DNA of 64,000 bases from Krasilnikovozyma curviuscula (GCA_014825775.1 MVAQ01000085.1:1-64000); one strand, 5' to 3'. Positions 36,952 to 49,475 are shown, numbered from the stretch's first letter. Numbers and translations are program-made. Notes: a model not told the origin generated them from the sequence alone.

Positions 36952-39315
36952 CTACAACACGTAAATAAACTCGTCATTGTGCCAGTCAGTCATATCCAAG
37001 AAAGCATTGTCACCTAAAGAATAGACACATGAGCACCTTCTCTTGAGAACGCAAGAAACTCAAGAGCGACTCACCAAGTCCCAAGTCCTTTCCTGCGACG
37101 TAGTTTCTCTCCAACGACCTATCTTCGAGCCTCTCAGGTTTTCCATTTGTAACACGCTGTTTCATCTTTCTCCTGTTCATCCAGACGAAGGTAAAAAACA
37201 GCATAATGGTCGCGACAGCGCTGGCGACGAAGATGATCAGGATGTTCTTCAGCGCACCCTTGTAGACTGGGCTTTCTGTAGATTTGAAGAGAAGTGGACC
37301 AACCTAGAACAGGAGGGGTAGGTCAGATGCTTGCTTTGATTAAAGTAGGGAGTGAGTGCTTACGATGTTGCCTGCTGCGTTACCCCATTGGAACATTGAC
37401 AGCGTAATAGACCTCTTCGTAGCACCACCCGTGTTGGCCGTCATCCACGACAGGATCAAGGGAGGGGCAGCGTATGAGACTCCAAGGAAGTAATAAGCGA
37501 GCAGCAACGGTCCCGCGTATTGCTTGCCTCGCCCGATGGCGTACAGCATCGCTGCTCCAATAATACAGGGGATTATGACTGCAATCAAAATCGGCGCTTT
37601 ACGTTTCCAACGTGCGGCAAGGAGTATTGAGCTTGCGATGGCAATGATCTGGACGAAGCCTGGAACGAGTTGTCTTTAGGTGGATGAGTAAAGATCGAGT
37701 AGGAGTTGGAAGACATACCATATGGAATATTGAGAAGAAGAGTAGTTCTTCCAGTGAATCCAATACTGCGAATGATGATGGGTCCTGACGAAAGCAACAG
37801 AGCAGACTTTAGTGCAGAACCAGCGTTGGTGGAACAACAGTGACAGTCGACTTACCAAATACCGCGGGAACAGAAGCACCAGCGCCTGTACCGAGCTCTA
37901 CAAAGACAAAGAGCCAGTTGATGGGTGATGCGAGCGCCTCGACGATCTGATTCCACTTGATTTCTTTTACCTCAACACCTGTGTTGTTGTCACGGAGTCT
38001 GTAACACAAGGCAAAAGATCAGGTAATTGTACATGATAACAACGAGGAAGAAGATACTCACCTCTCAACAGCCCATCTGCGTTCGTCTTCAGTAAGAAAG
38101 TATGCCACCGCAGGGTTGTCGGCGAGTCTGAACCAGATGATAGAGGATGACAGGACAGTGATTAGTCCCACAGTCAAAAAGATAATCTGGTTTAGTTCAA
38201 ACTGGTCAGTCAGGTGTGAGGTAAATTCAGGTGATGGTGCGGGCTCACTTGATAGGTATACAGGTGGGTCTGCGGGGCAAAACTCAACCCCCAGGCCAGC
38301 AAACTTCCAAACATTGAGGCAAAACCAGTAGTAGAGTACCAAATAGCCATTCTCACCGGTTGTTCAGATCGTCGATACCTGGACAGTGTGTTGAAACATG
38401 AATGAGGAAAACGCAGAAACGGAGCATGATGAGCTTGCGGAAGGTAGTGACGACACTGTTAACGAACATCATACCAGGTTGTGGTGACGATTGAGAAGAG
38501 AGGTACGATTCCCGCTTCGAAGAGACCGAGAAGGAATCGACAGGCCATGAGAGGGGCGTAGGAGCGTGAAAAAGCGAGGCCAATAACAGAGCAACCCCAG
38601 GCGAAGACGAGGAAGGTCTAACAAGCATACCAAGTCAAACTAGAGTATCCAAGAACTCTGGAGCAAAACACATACCATCAAGAGCTTGGTTGGTACTCTG
38701 ACTATGATGAACGCCGAGAAAGGTTGCCATGCAAGTTGCGCCTGTCATTGAAATGCGTTAGTATGTCTCACTCGAAGACACATATCGACACGACCCTCAC
38801 CCAATAGCCAACAGAACCAAGAAGCGAATATTGATTTCCAATAAGGTGAGTATCAGCTTGAAGGCCAAGGACAGCTGAGTATCCTACGACAAATTTATCT
38901 AGGATCTTGTGAACCAGAGAGGTTGCGTCAAGTTCAAAAGAAGCTGCAGCACAGTGAGATGAGGAAACGGCGTGCTTACTTGAAGTAAATATATCCAGAA
39001 TAGGATTGGTAGGATGGTCTGTCATCATAATAAAGGGAAACAGTCAGACGTGTGGTGCACGTTTGACATGTCAACAATCGCCTGTACCTTGTCTATCTTC
39101 CATCTCACAATTCTGCTTTGCTCATCTGTCATTTCTTCTCTTCCATCGCCAAGAATGTTGAGTGCAGCATCATGCTGGTGTTTTTCATCGATGGCGGCGA
39201 GAAGAACCTTGTTTGAGAGGTGCTCAATGTGGTGCGACGTGCCTTTGTCTTTTTCGAAGCCAACGGTGCTGTTGGAGGGTATGGAATGGAGTGGAAGAGT
39301 CTCCTGAGGCGCCAT
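36952..39315 (-). CDS. MFS transporter, anion:cation symporter (allantoate/hexuronate-permease-like)
   Basis: Twelve-helix major-facilitator protein of the ACS family, whose members import organic anions such as allantoate, nicotinate and, in bacteria, hexuronates. Seen in order: a hydrophilic N-terminus (MAPQETLPLHSIPS...); LFWIYFLQ; YSLLGSVGYW; CRFLLGLFEAGIVPLF, the Arg-x2-Gly-x2-Glu-Ala signature of helix 4; YRRSEQPVRMAIWYS, typical of the family; a central loop with EDERRWAVERL; and later helices (VGPLLFKSTESPVY, FVASAVATIMLFFTFVW). The end DWHNDEFIYVL resembles the conserved Dal5-type tail. At least ten short introns. The first in-frame ATG (39426) would add an unconserved leader, so 39315 is preferred. 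Its neighbours suggest import of the compound attacked by the amidohydrolases and GH88; the substrate is inference. Confidence 0.87.
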
Positions 39316-39992
39316 CTTGGGTTGTGGGGTAAGAATCTGGAGATGGAAAGCCAATGAGGGAGCGCTATTTGAATCCTTTTTTGAGAATAGCGGCGTGAAG
39401 GTTGAGCACGGGATCGGAACGTTCAATTGTCGGCGTCCCCACTCTAACCGAGCGATTCTGCGTACATATTAAAATATACTTCTGTCATCTGACGTCGATA
39501 AAATGCAAGGGAGTTTAATTTCGTTCTCGTGGCGCAGCGGAAGGTGTACCGAATGCCACCCACGGATCGACACAGGCAGTTTGATGCCTTCTGTGCATGT
39601 CAACTTGGAATATTTCAGCAAGTTTGATCTCAATGCTTCCCACGAAATGAAAGCTTGTCCTGAGAACCCAAAGATTTTGTACGCAACGTAAATTGAACGG
39701 AAAGCTAGGGGACACCAATTCAGCGGCCTTATCCTTATACTTTTCTCATCACCACCGGAAACTTTATCTTTGCAATTCATGATTGACTACAGTCCTTCAC
39801 GATCAGACTATGAAAATGTCTGGATGACCTCTTTTTACCATAATTTCTGTACGGCAACTCCTCTGAGGTTTAGAATTCTTAACGTTCTCTCGTGTTCAAT
39901 AATCAATTCATAAGATTTATGCTGTTAATAACTATACAGGAGAATTCGTGTGAAAAGTTATAAAAAGTATTTCCCCGCCCTAGCCCTTAGAA
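39316..39992. other. Intergenic, about 0.68 kb
   Basis: Between two minus-strand MFS genes. Carries the 3' end of the second and the promoter of the first. No coding exon was convincing. Confidence 0.5.
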
Positions 39993-42115
39993 TCAGTATA
40001 CGTATGTGAAATCTGGGTTCTCCAAATCAGTGAGATCCGAGAATGCGTTCAGATGAGAATCGCCCGCAACAACGCTATCCTCTTCAATAGCTCTTCTGAA
40101 CTCCGTCTTCTGTTTATTCCTGTGAACTAGAAGTGTTCTGGAGATCAGAACTGTGGTAGCGAAGCATACATCTTCAAAGTATAGTGTAAGTGTGTACACG
40201 AGCGTCAGTCAGAGCAAGGGGGTAAAAGGGGACTCCTTGAAGAACTTACAAAGACCAAGATGGATGTATAGTGAGTTCAGATAACGCGGTGCCCACTTTG
40301 ACTGTTGTTGATAGAGGGTCCATCAGCACTGGACGAAGAAACGAGGAAGCGCAAAATGTAAATGGCGACTTACTCTAAATAGCTGACTGGCAGCTGCATT
40401 TCCTCCAGCCCATCCAATGAAGACCAAGCTATAAGCAATGTTTTTCTTTGTAGCGCCAGCGATGTTGCGCGAAAGTTGGAGGAAAATAAGCGGGTTTGTC
40501 GCTTGGAAGAATTGCATGCAGTAGAAAGCGACCAGTAGGCCGCCTTTGGTAGAGGGAGTGGACGGGACGGTGATCTGGAGACAACCAAAAAAACATGAAA
40601 TCAGTTTAAGGAGGGCCAATTTAAGGAGGGCCATGGATTTTAGTAAGAAAAATGACTCACGAGCACAATAGTTCCTGTTAAGGACAGCCAACAAAAAAAA
40701 AAACACTATGTGTCAACTTGGAAAAACGGTTGCCTGATCTAACTTAGATGACAGACCGACTGACCAGCGATGTTAGGAATTAAAAATCCAAGCATAACGT
40801 AGTAGGTTTGGTTTGTTTTACGAGAGAGGTAAGCTGCAAGTTGATATAGCAAGATGAGCAACGTTCCGATTGGAATGTTGAGCAGCTGCGCGGTCAACAC
40901 GTCGAACCCGAAGTTTCCGTTGATAAGAATGGCAGAGAAAGTGTTGATTCCCCCGACGACCAAGGTATTGAAGAGGATGGTCAAGAACAGCAGCCAGACG
41001 AATGGATCTTTGAAGCACTCAATCGCTTGTTCCTTTTTGAACTGAGTGTTTTTGATACCTTGGTCGTTCGATCTCACCCGTTCGACGAAGAGGACTTTAT
41101 CTTGTTCAGAGACTCGTGCTTTGACCGGAGAGTCAGGAAGAGTAAAGCCGATGAAGATGCCAGAGACCTATTACACCGCCCAGTCAATCAATGCTCGACA
41201 TAATAACTTGACAAGCAACTCACCATGGACAGACCAGCAATACCAATTCCAAGGTACTGCCAGCCGTAAAGCTTCTGATTATGGACATGGTAGAAAGCCC
41301 AACCAAGGATGCCGCCAATGATAGAGTTCAAGCCAAGCATCATCTGCCAGCTGCTAGTGACAAAGGGTTGTTCAGTCTTCTTGAACCACTGAAAAGATAG
41401 TGAGGGTAAGCAGAGGACACCTGAAGATATAGGCGTATTTTTAACGTACCATTACGGTGATGGAGAGAAGCGTTGGACCGCAGACTGATTCCAAGAATCC
41501 GAGAAGGAACCGAAGACCTAGTTACGCCCACAAGTAAGGAATACTTCTGTCAGGATCGGAGGAGTCAGATCGTAATGGGACGGGAACTGCTTGCCAATGA
41601 TAGTATGAGAATGTCTTGAAAAAGAAAGCCCAAGAAGAACCACACCCCAAATGACCATCGAACCGCTCAGGAGCTTCGCGAGAGGGAACAGCTGGATGAG
41701 TCTGTTCGCCGGGAATTCGCCCGCGATGATGCCAATCCAAAGCGCTGTCGATGTCAGGGCATAGTCTTGTCCGACCATTCCCGTGTCCTTTTGTAGGCCC
41801 ATGATGGAGGCCAGCGACGTCGTGTTTTTGTCGAGCGCCTGCATCAGATAGCCCAGGCAGAGGAGAGGGAGAATTCTTAAGGACCGAGTAGGGAACCAGT
41901 AAGAAGGGGGGATGTCCAGTCAGAGAGATTTCTGACAAGAACTCTGAGATTTCTACTAACCTCGTGTGAGCATACCACAGCAAGCGCTTGTTTGTCGCTT
42001 CATCAATGACGACGGTCGAGTCAGTATACCCGGCTACTTCGGTATCGACGATGACTTCCTTCTCCCCTAAATGCTCTTCAAAGTGTAAGGGATCATGTTT
42101 ATCCTTGATCTCCAT
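39993..42115 (-). CDS. MFS transporter, anion:cation symporter (second, distinct paralogue)
   Basis: A second ACS-type carrier, not a recent copy of the neighbour: the motifs match but the residues differ widely. The N-terminus MEIKDKHDPLHFEEHLGEK is followed by ILPLLCLGYLMQALDKNT (helix 1 with the family Asp-Lys), GEFPANRLIQLFPLAKLL, LRFLLGFLESVCGPTLL (helix 4 signature, Glu-Ser), WFKKTEQPFVTSSW, and GWQYLGIGIAGLSM. A central loop (DSPVKARVSEQDKVLFVERVR) precedes the second six helices. The C-terminus DLTDLENPDFTYVY is the typical fungal Dal5-like tail ending at the stop 39993-39995. Start at 42115 with good context. About nine introns. It lies just downstream of the duplicated GH88 tail sequence, so its promoter region abuts that repeat. 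Confidence 0.87.
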
Positions 42116-42292
42116 CGTAAATAGAAGTCGACGCTCAGACCGGTACGTTTGTGTGGGAAAAGAAGGTGATCCTCAGCAATAGTGGTAACACCATGTGGGG
42201 CCCTTTATAACCCACTCTGGAATCAAACGGCCCGCCAAGGCAAAGCATCTGACTAGGAGCTTATGTTTGAGACGGTATGAAGCGGGCCCCCT
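42116..42292 (-). promoter_or_regulatory. Promoter region of the second MFS gene
   Basis: Short upstream region rich in CGG/CCG triplets (CGGCCCGCC near 42229, CGGTATGAAGCGGGC near 42273). These are half-site-like for Zn2Cys6 activators common in fungal catabolic clusters. This is pattern reading only; no site is proven. Confidence 0.25.
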
Positions 42293-42861
42293 CAGGGGGA
42301 GAGGCTGGTCAGCTGCACCGCGCCAACTAGTAAACAATCAAACCCAAATATTTTTAAAGGCGGCGCGTGCTCCCGCTTTTCCCGTCCCGGACAGATTGTT
42401 ACCGGCAATCCTTATGCAGAGACAAAGAACAATAAATAGACTACAGAGTTAACCGGTCACAATTAAGCTTGAGCATTTCGTTGCCGAATTCGAGGAAGTA
42501 GTAATCAGCGTCTGAAGTAGGCAATGATGCAGTGGTAGTCAGTGCTGGTCCACCCCCAAAAAGATAGACAAGGACTGCAGGGGGAGAGGCTGGTCACCTG
42601 CACCGCCCCAACTAGTAAACAATCGAAAGATCTTTCCATAGGCGGCGGGTGTTTCCGCTTTTCCCCTCGCAGACAGGTTGTTACCGGCAATTGTTATGCA
42701 GAGAAAAGGAACAATCAATAGACTAAAGAGTAAACCCGTCACGATTAAGCTTGAGCAACTCATTGCCGAATTGGAGGAAGTAGTAATCAGCGTCTGGAAT
42801 AGGCAATGATGCGGTGGTAGTCAGTGTCGGTCCACCCCCAAAAAGATAGACAAGGACTAAC
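42293..42861 (+). repeat. Tandem duplication, two units of about 285 bp, containing the GH88 last exon
   Basis: Unit 1 is about 42293-42577 and unit 2 about 42578-42861. Both begin CAGGGGGAGAGGCTGGTCA and end with ...AAAAAGATAGACAAGGACT. They share roughly four of five bases or better. Unit 2 holds the true terminal intron and exon of the GH88 gene; unit 1 holds a copy of the same exon that is no longer attached to a gene. Confidence 0.9.
42441..42513 (-). pseudogene. Orphan copy of the GH88 terminal exon
   Basis: On the minus strand this reads ADYYFLEFGNEMLKLNCDRLTL then stop. The functional terminal exon (42723 to about 42795) reads ADYYFLQFGNELLKLNRDGFTL then stop. The copied intron 3' end (splice acceptor side) is also present, so read-through transcripts might splice to it as an alternative last exon. 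It has accumulated several substitutions but kept an open frame. Confidence 0.75.
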
Positions 42862-44508
42862 AGCAAAGACCATGGTCCATTCTCTTTGGACGTGCATGTT
42901 TATTTCCATTGATGGTGGAGTGCTTCAAGATTGTCTCCCAGCCTCCTTCACCGAAATCAACGCGCCCATCGCTTCCCACCGATGCAGCTCCGGTCCTACA
43001 CATTTTGAGAGTGTTCTCGACCAATCTGAGCGCTTGTTTTAGGTAGTATTCCGCTTTGGACTTGTTTAAAACAAGAAGAAGATGGTAGAGCTTCAACAGA
43101 CCGCACGCTGCTACCATCGCAGCTGAGGCATCTCGAGGACAGGGGCGAGGTGCGTCGAAATCCCAGTAAGGAACACCGTCTTCCGTCAGGCAGTCAAGAA
43201 ACTTGTCCGCAAGAAGTTGAGATGTTCTATCAAATGCTAGTGTCAGAAATAGAAGGCACTTCGAGGCAATGATAGCTTTGGGAGAAAAAAAAAGAAACCC
43301 AACTGAATGAAATCTGATCGACCGCTATGCTGAGCGCATTCTGCAAACCCATAAATACCCCAAGCTTGGCCACGACTCCAGGTAGATTCCTCCTCATAGC
43401 CTGTTGATTTATGAGTTACCAAATCGGTAAGTACCCAGGCAAGGTATTGAAGGGATATTAATTCTCCCACCTTGATGAGCAAATTTGCCCAAAATCGCTC
43501 CCGTCTTGGGATCGAAATTAACGACATGACATGTCCCACCATCTTCCCTGGTGTGAGATCTAGCGGTGGTCTCGGCGTGTTTATCTGCAGCTTCAGCGAA
43601 AGACTTGTCGCCCGTGAGGGTGGTTGCGGCGTACAACAGGCCGAGGTTCATCATGTTGTCGATAATAACGAGGAAGTGTTCATCCAGTTTTTCAGGGTCG
43701 TAGAACGTCTTTGGAAGGAAGGAAACCCGTTTATTACAAGGCTTGTCAAGTCTGACGTTCACGCAAACTTACATCTCCGTCTTGGCACTGGGACCAAGAT
43801 CGAGTCGCGCCAACGACAGGGCTGAAGCGATCCATGAGCGATTGAGCAGCAGAGATGACAAGCGCCTTGTTGTCTTCTGGATCTACTTCAAGGTTGTATG
43901 CTGCGTAAAAGGTTGGACAGACTCGAAAACCTTGGTCGTGATCTAGAGCTGGATAAACGAAGTCTTTGATTCCTTCTGACCAGGCCTGAGCGAGCGCTAC
44001 GATAACGAGGAAACGTCAGAGTTGCATAGGAAACAAACATCAATGTCATAGAATGCCTACTGATCAGCTCGTTATCAGAGTACTTCGCGAGAGCAGACTT
44101 CTCCTTCAACAACCGCGCTCGTTCCACCAGAGTCCAGATACTACCAGGAAAGAATCCACAGGTCCAGAAGTCGACTTAGAGTATAGCGGAAGACTCAGTT
44201 GATAAAATCTGTCTTTCAAATGCAGTCACGACTCACTGGGAGTGAGATGGTATGCGTTATCGCTCCCGGGATCGGCATCGAGGTAGCTATTCGTGTACTC
44301 TGGAATAGCGTTCGGAATCACACCCTAAAGAGGAATGATTCCTTGTAATATCAGTATCTCACAGTTAACGAAGAAGAAGAAACTCATTTCTCACGGGTCT
44401 GAGGTATTTTTGAGCAACGCCAACGATCTTAATAGCATCAGAGGCGGAGAAGAGCCACCCTCGAGCAGCTCGAGCTTCGTCTATCAACGAGGTCACGGTG
44501 CTATCCAT
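42723..44508 (-). CDS. GH88 unsaturated glucuronyl/uronyl hydrolase
   Basis: Glycoside hydrolase that removes the 4,5-unsaturated uronic acid left at chain ends by polysaccharide lyases, through hydration of the double bond. Motifs: FWTCGFFPGSIWTL near the N-terminus; DHDQGFRVCPTF, the first catalytic-site Asp region; IDNMMNLGLLYAATTL, with the catalytic acid/base Asp; STWSRGQAWGIYGFAECA, the strongest family mark; and GWETILKHSTINGN then DHGLCYADYYFLQF at the end, joined across the last intron (T|AC forming Tyr). Start MDSTVTSLIDEARA at 44508 has A at -3; an upstream in-frame ATG at 44631 is possible. No signal peptide is evident, so it probably acts in the cytosol on imported oligosaccharides. 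It is divergent from the DUF2264 gene, about 155 bp apart. Its last exon is tandemly duplicated. Confidence 0.9.
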
Positions 44509-44662
44509 TGTATATTCAGTACCTTCTTCCAGGTAGTTGTTGCTGGTAGCAAGAATAGCACCATGGGGCTGGCTGCCTGGGTTTCCCACTAGCGGGGCGG
44601 GGGGCCGGACGGAAGGGTCACCACCATGCAAACCGGGTCGCTACACGGATATAGAGAAAGAG
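44509..44662. promoter_or_regulatory. Bidirectional promoter between GH88 and DUF2264 genes
   Basis: A roughly 155-base gap drives both genes if the 44508 and 44663 starts are right. It contains a GC-rich block (about 44592-44612) with CGG and CCG triplets in both orientations, suitable for a Zn2Cys6 regulator. This implies co-regulation of the two enzymes. Confidence 0.4.
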
Positions 44663-47153
44663 ATGGTAATAAGAATGCCAACGACGACAATACTAAGCAG
44701 TGTGAAAATGACTGACGTTGTATCGAAAATCACATCCAATCCAATTTCCACACGGAATGACCTAGTTAAGCTGGTCGAGGACTTCCTAGACCCACTTGTG
44801 CCCCACTTCAGCCCAGGGAAGGCCAGAGTAAAGATTGGACAAACCGGAGCTGGGTTCGATGAGTCTGCAGCTGAGATAGAAGGTACACTTGCTTGCCAGG
44901 TGTATCGAGGGTGAAAGGATAGATACTGACGTCTCTCATTTACGACCCGACTTTCCAGGTTTTTGCAGGCCTTTGTGGGCATTAGGTGAGCAAATTTGCC
45001 ATCATTTTTATTTTTTGAAGCTAGTTTCTGATCCCAGTCTCTTAGTCCCTCTCCTCGCTGGTGGTGGGCAGTATTCACAAACGAAGCTTTGGCAGGAAGG
45101 TTTGAAAAATGGACCTAATCCAAAGCATGAGGAATACTGGTTTTCTTCGACCGACAGAGATCAACGATTTGTTGAGATGGCTTCCATCGGTTTCGCTCTG
45201 ATCTTCACCCCGACTGTCTTTTGGGATCCACTCAGCGAGAAGGAGAAGGAAAATCTCGTCACTTGGCTGTGGGATATCAACACCCACGAGATGCCTGACA
45301 ATAACTGGAGATGTAAAAATAATTTTTCAAATATTATTTTCTTAATTTTGACCGTTTTGTTTGTTGCTTTAGGGTTCAGAATCATGGTCAACATCGGTTT
45401 GAGATCAGTTGGCGCTCGATACGACGCCGAAGGAATCATGTCGGAACTGAACTTCATAGAGACGTTCTACGACGAAACAGTAAGAAGGTTTTTTCCTGAA
45501 ATCTCCTTCAATTCCTTGGAGATTGTGATGCTGACTACCTTAATCTGTCTCTCAGGGCTGGGCGACCGACGGTCCTCGCAAAACGACAGTTCAAACCGAT
45601 TACTATAGCGCTTCCTTTGCCATACCGTTCTACTCACTCGCATTCTCCAAATTTGCAACCAAGTACCCTGAATACGCATCTTTCTCACAGCGGTACCGCG
45701 AGCGAGCAGAGAAGATCGCGCTTCAAGTCGTCCATCTTTTCTCTGAGGGGGGGAATGCGATCCCTTTCGGAAGGTCTATGACGTACCGATTTGCAATGAG
45801 TGCGTTTTGGAGTGCGGTGATTTATGCCGACCTGGAGGTGAGGCTACTTCCTTTCAATTTTTTTTTCGTTGATGAAAACTGACCATTCTTCCATGTAGCT
45901 TCCCGCTCCTCTGACTCCTGGCGTTGTGAAAGGTCTTATCTTAAGGAACATTCGTTTCTTCACTCAAAAGCAATCCATCTTCAGCTCCGACGGAACATTG
46001 ACCAGTCAGCACCTGTCGCTTATTTCTTCAATTGCATACTCGTACTCATCGGAATTCTGCTTTCTTTCGCAGTCGGCTACCTCTATCCCAATCAATTCAT
46101 GGCTGAGGGCTACAATTCACCGCAATCTCCCTACTGGTGCATGAAGAGTCTCCTCATCCTCTCCCTACCCTCCACTCACCCATTCTGGTCCCTCGCTGAA
46201 GAGCCTTACCCCCCGTCGCTCCTCAACATTTCACCCAATCCTGTGCGTCCTCTGAAAATGACATTCACACACTCGTTCAACCGCACCTTCATTCTACATT
46301 CTGGTCAGTTCTGCAAATTCCCCATGCGTGGCTCGGCACAGAAGTACGGCAAGCTTGGCTACAGCGCGTCTTTTGGGTTCTCGGTTCCGACCGGTTCGAT
46401 TGGGCTCGAACAGCATGCGCTAGATTCAACAATTGGGGTTTGTGTAGATTTGTTTGGAGATAGGTGGATTACGAGGGGTGGACCAAGGGCGGATGTCAAG
46501 GATGTCGTCTTGAGCAACGATGGGTCGATCAAGTCGACTTGGAGTCCTCTTAGTGAGTCACCAGTTTTCTTCTGTTATCAGTTTCTGAATTGATCTTTGT
46601 TTTTGTACAGCTGATGTCACGATCATCACAACACTTTACCCACCGACAAAAGGCTCAGGATTTTACACCAGAGAACACCGTATCACCTCCTCCATTAAAC
46701 TTCTTATTGCAGAAGGCGGATGGGCGATCAATGATCGTCACGGCCCTCGTCAAGTCAAGCTCGGTGTGATGTCAGACTCTCGTGTTGTAAGCCTACAACT
46801 TTTCCCATCGAGCCTCAATCTGACACATACTGACGCTTTGTTTTTACACTAAGTCCGACCGCTCTATTGGCCTCAAAGTCGACCTAAACTCAGCGCTCAT
46901 CGTCTCCGGCGCCGGAGCTTCTGGTATTATGATCGCGAGCTCCCTTCCTGCCGTCGCGACAGAAGCTCTCGTCGTCGCTACCGACCCGAACACCAACCTC
47001 ATGTGCCCCACAACGTCTATACCTACGCTGATATATAAAATCGAAGGTGGGGAAAAAGAGGTTGTTGTTCGGTCGAACGTCTTTGGAGTTCCATTTGCTG
47101 ATGATGGGCCCAGGAAGGGATGGGCTGAGCAGTGGGTTCATGGGGTCGGTTAG
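44663..47153 (+). CDS. DUF2264 family protein
   Basis: Cytosolic-looking member of DUF2264, found in bacteria and fungi beside polysaccharide- and uronide-degradation genes; its reaction is not established. Seen: [47 protein letters not shown] split across an intron from [52 protein letters not shown]; and a C-terminal beta-rich half ([38 protein letters not shown]). The N-terminal half suggests an alpha/alpha-barrel, the same overall scaffold as GH88 and lyase relatives. About nine introns. The start could be 44663, 44675 or 44708; conserved sequence begins after the last. The stop codon is at 47151-47153. Placement opposite GH88 suggests action on the same substrate. Confidence 0.85.
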
Positions 47154-47371
47154 CCAGTTGTAGAAACTGAAGATCTTATGGATATTTTCTCAGTTTCTTT
47201 CTAAGCAGTAAACATCTATGCTGTTCAAATGAATATCAAGGTTGAAGTATGTGACTGACAAGCAAGACTTGGGCTGAGAGCAACGTGCTTCACCTCCGAC
47301 TTCAATTTGCCACTCTTGTCCGATGTACCTCTACTTATATTGATCACTTGAAAAGCTTCTTTGGTCAACTT
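47154..47371. other. Short gap between converging genes
   Basis: About 220 bases between the ends of DUF2264 (+) and the esterase (-). Only UTR-like sequence. Confidence 0.5.
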
Positions 47372-48548
47372 TCACGAGGGTATCAACCTCCGTAGCCTGA
47401 AAACGATTCACTTGAGTGATGACACCGCCGTTCGTGAAAGCGTTTTGAGAAGTTGAGCTCACCAAATCGAAAGATCTCTTAGCTCTTTGTCGCCAATATC
47501 GTGTCCTAAACCTTGATAAGACTTGAACTGGACTTTGGTCACTCCGAAAGTGTTTAACATGCGTGTGGATTCAATTCCGACTGTGGGGAACCACTTATTG
47601 AGAGATCAGCATTCGAGAAATGTAAATCTAAGAAGATAATTTTACTAACCTTCGAACGGAACCACTTCGTCTACTTCTCCATGTCCCCAGAAAATCGGTA
47701 GACCTTTGTTGGATTCATATATCAAGTCCCGAAGTTTGTTTCCCAGAGGAAGCCAAGCAGAGAGTGCTGTAACACCAAAGTTACCTGGATTATTATTCTC
47801 ATAAAGTGTGTATAGTGAAGCTGTACTGTATTTACCTGCAATTCCAGCCAAAGCTTTGCCCTCCGTCCCAGCAATGCCTGCGAGCAGCGAGACCACTCCT
47901 CCCTGCGAGAACCCACCGAGCACCACCCTGTGGGCCTTCAGCCCAACCTCTCTTCTTACAAGCGCCAGGATTTGATCAGATGATCTCATCATACCAGTCT
48001 TGTCGTTGTATGCCGGGTCGAGAAGGTCGTCTAGTTGGATAGTGTCGAACCAGGCGGGAAAGTAAGCTATAACAGAAAGAAGAGATGTTGGGGCATATGA
48101 AGGTAAATCATTGAGGATATGCATAATATTTACCTCCATTATGATAGGTTATAGGGATCAAAGAGGCTGAGGGCAGGACCCATTTCACATAAGGAAAAAC
48201 GCAGCTCAGTTTCTTCGCCGCTGGAAGCCAGAATTCACCTGAGCCACCTGTTCTGAGCAGATACAGAGAAGCAGGAAACTCAATCAGCTCAAAGAAAGCA
48301 AAGGATGATGCTGCAGAGGATTATAAATTGGCTGAGCGAGCTTCTGTAGCTTAGTGTTTAGGAGGGAACGTAGAGAGGGACGCACCAAATCCATGGAGAA
48401 GGATGATAGTAGCGGTGTGAGTCTCTCGAGGATAAACAGTCAGGAAGCCGAGCTCAGGTTCCCCCATCCCAATCGAGATGCTGGTTGGGAGGATGAGCGT
48501 TCTCTCCTCTTCTTTACTTTCGCCTGTTGAATTGTCTCGCTCTGTCAT
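47372..48548 (-). CDS. Acyl-protein-thioesterase/carboxylesterase-type alpha/beta hydrolase
   Basis: Serine esterase of the phospholipase/carboxylesterase (APT1-like) family. Seen: IILLHGFGGSGEFW, the oxyanion-hole segment; VVLGGFSQGGVVSLL, the nucleophile elbow with Ser in GFSQG; FWGHGEVDEVVPF, with the catalytic Asp; and YQGLGHDIGDKEL, with the catalytic His. The last exon is reached by splicing at GTGAGC near 47462 to give LSIWLRRLIPS and a stop at 47372-47374; without that splice the protein ends eight residues earlier. Start MTERDNSTGESKEEER at 48548. No signal peptide. In housekeeping form the family depalmitoylates proteins; the position beside GH88 and amidohydrolases allows a role in removing acyl esters from an imported sugar acid, which is inference. 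Confidence 0.85.
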
Positions 48549-49475
48549 GGTGGTCTTGCGAAAAATCAACTTTCGTTGCAAAAAAAAATATTCATACATT
48601 ACTTTCTTGAAAGCTTTACCTAAGAAAGAGGTCGAAAGGTCATGGGAGGAAGTAGCCAGAAGCTAATGCCAGAAGCAAGTTTACTCAGCCTTCGAATCGC
48701 CGATAACGTGGAGACAGAAACGGAGAGAGATTTGTACTGCCAGTGTACAGACTTATGAATAGGGTAGTACCGCAGTTAAGGTACGGCGTCATCTGTCCAG
48801 CTTCGAGAGAGAAGGTGGTGTGGTTGTATCTTCGCCGGTGGGGAATTGCTGCGCCACCGCACTACAAGGCAGAAACTGTAGCGGGTTTCGTGAACCCCAA
48901 GCAGGACAGATTAGATACAAATCGAAACAGGTGCACAATCTCTTTGAAAGAAAGAAGGGCAGCTGAGAAACAAAATGTCAAGTAAACAAACCTGAAAAAG
49001 GCGTAAAGGACAATCGTATGAAGTAGTCTGGTCCAGGAGTAGGAGTAGATGGAGTCAGAGAACCCTGCACAGCATTTGGCGTATATGATCAGCCCCCCAA
49101 GCCACTGCGAGGAGGACACAGTGCGGAACTTTGTGTTTTCTTTATTGTGGCCTATTAGGAAGTAGGCGGTAATGATTGCTTTAGCCAGAGATGCTTGACA
49201 AAAGTGCTTTATTGCTTGTGGCAGCCAATTTGACCCCCGACAAAAAGAGTATCTACATCGTGTACAGTAGAGAACTACAAAAACTTACAAAGAAAAGGGA
49301 AAGTACAAGACAAGCAAACAAAAGAAATTATAAGAACCAGGCGCATCTCGTTTACAGTCCAGGTGAGTCACAGGATCAACCCTTTCAACCTTCTCACATC
49401 ATTGGTAGAATACCCCACCCCCTTTTATTCCTATCATATCGACCTTCTCACTCTTCAACACCCCCTTCTCACCTG
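48549..49475. other. Intergenic, about 0.93 kb
   Basis: No exon recognised. Minus-strand frame 48862-49119 and plus-strand frame 49191-49706 show no domain; the latter overlaps the 3' end of the next gene antisense. Confidence 0.45.
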
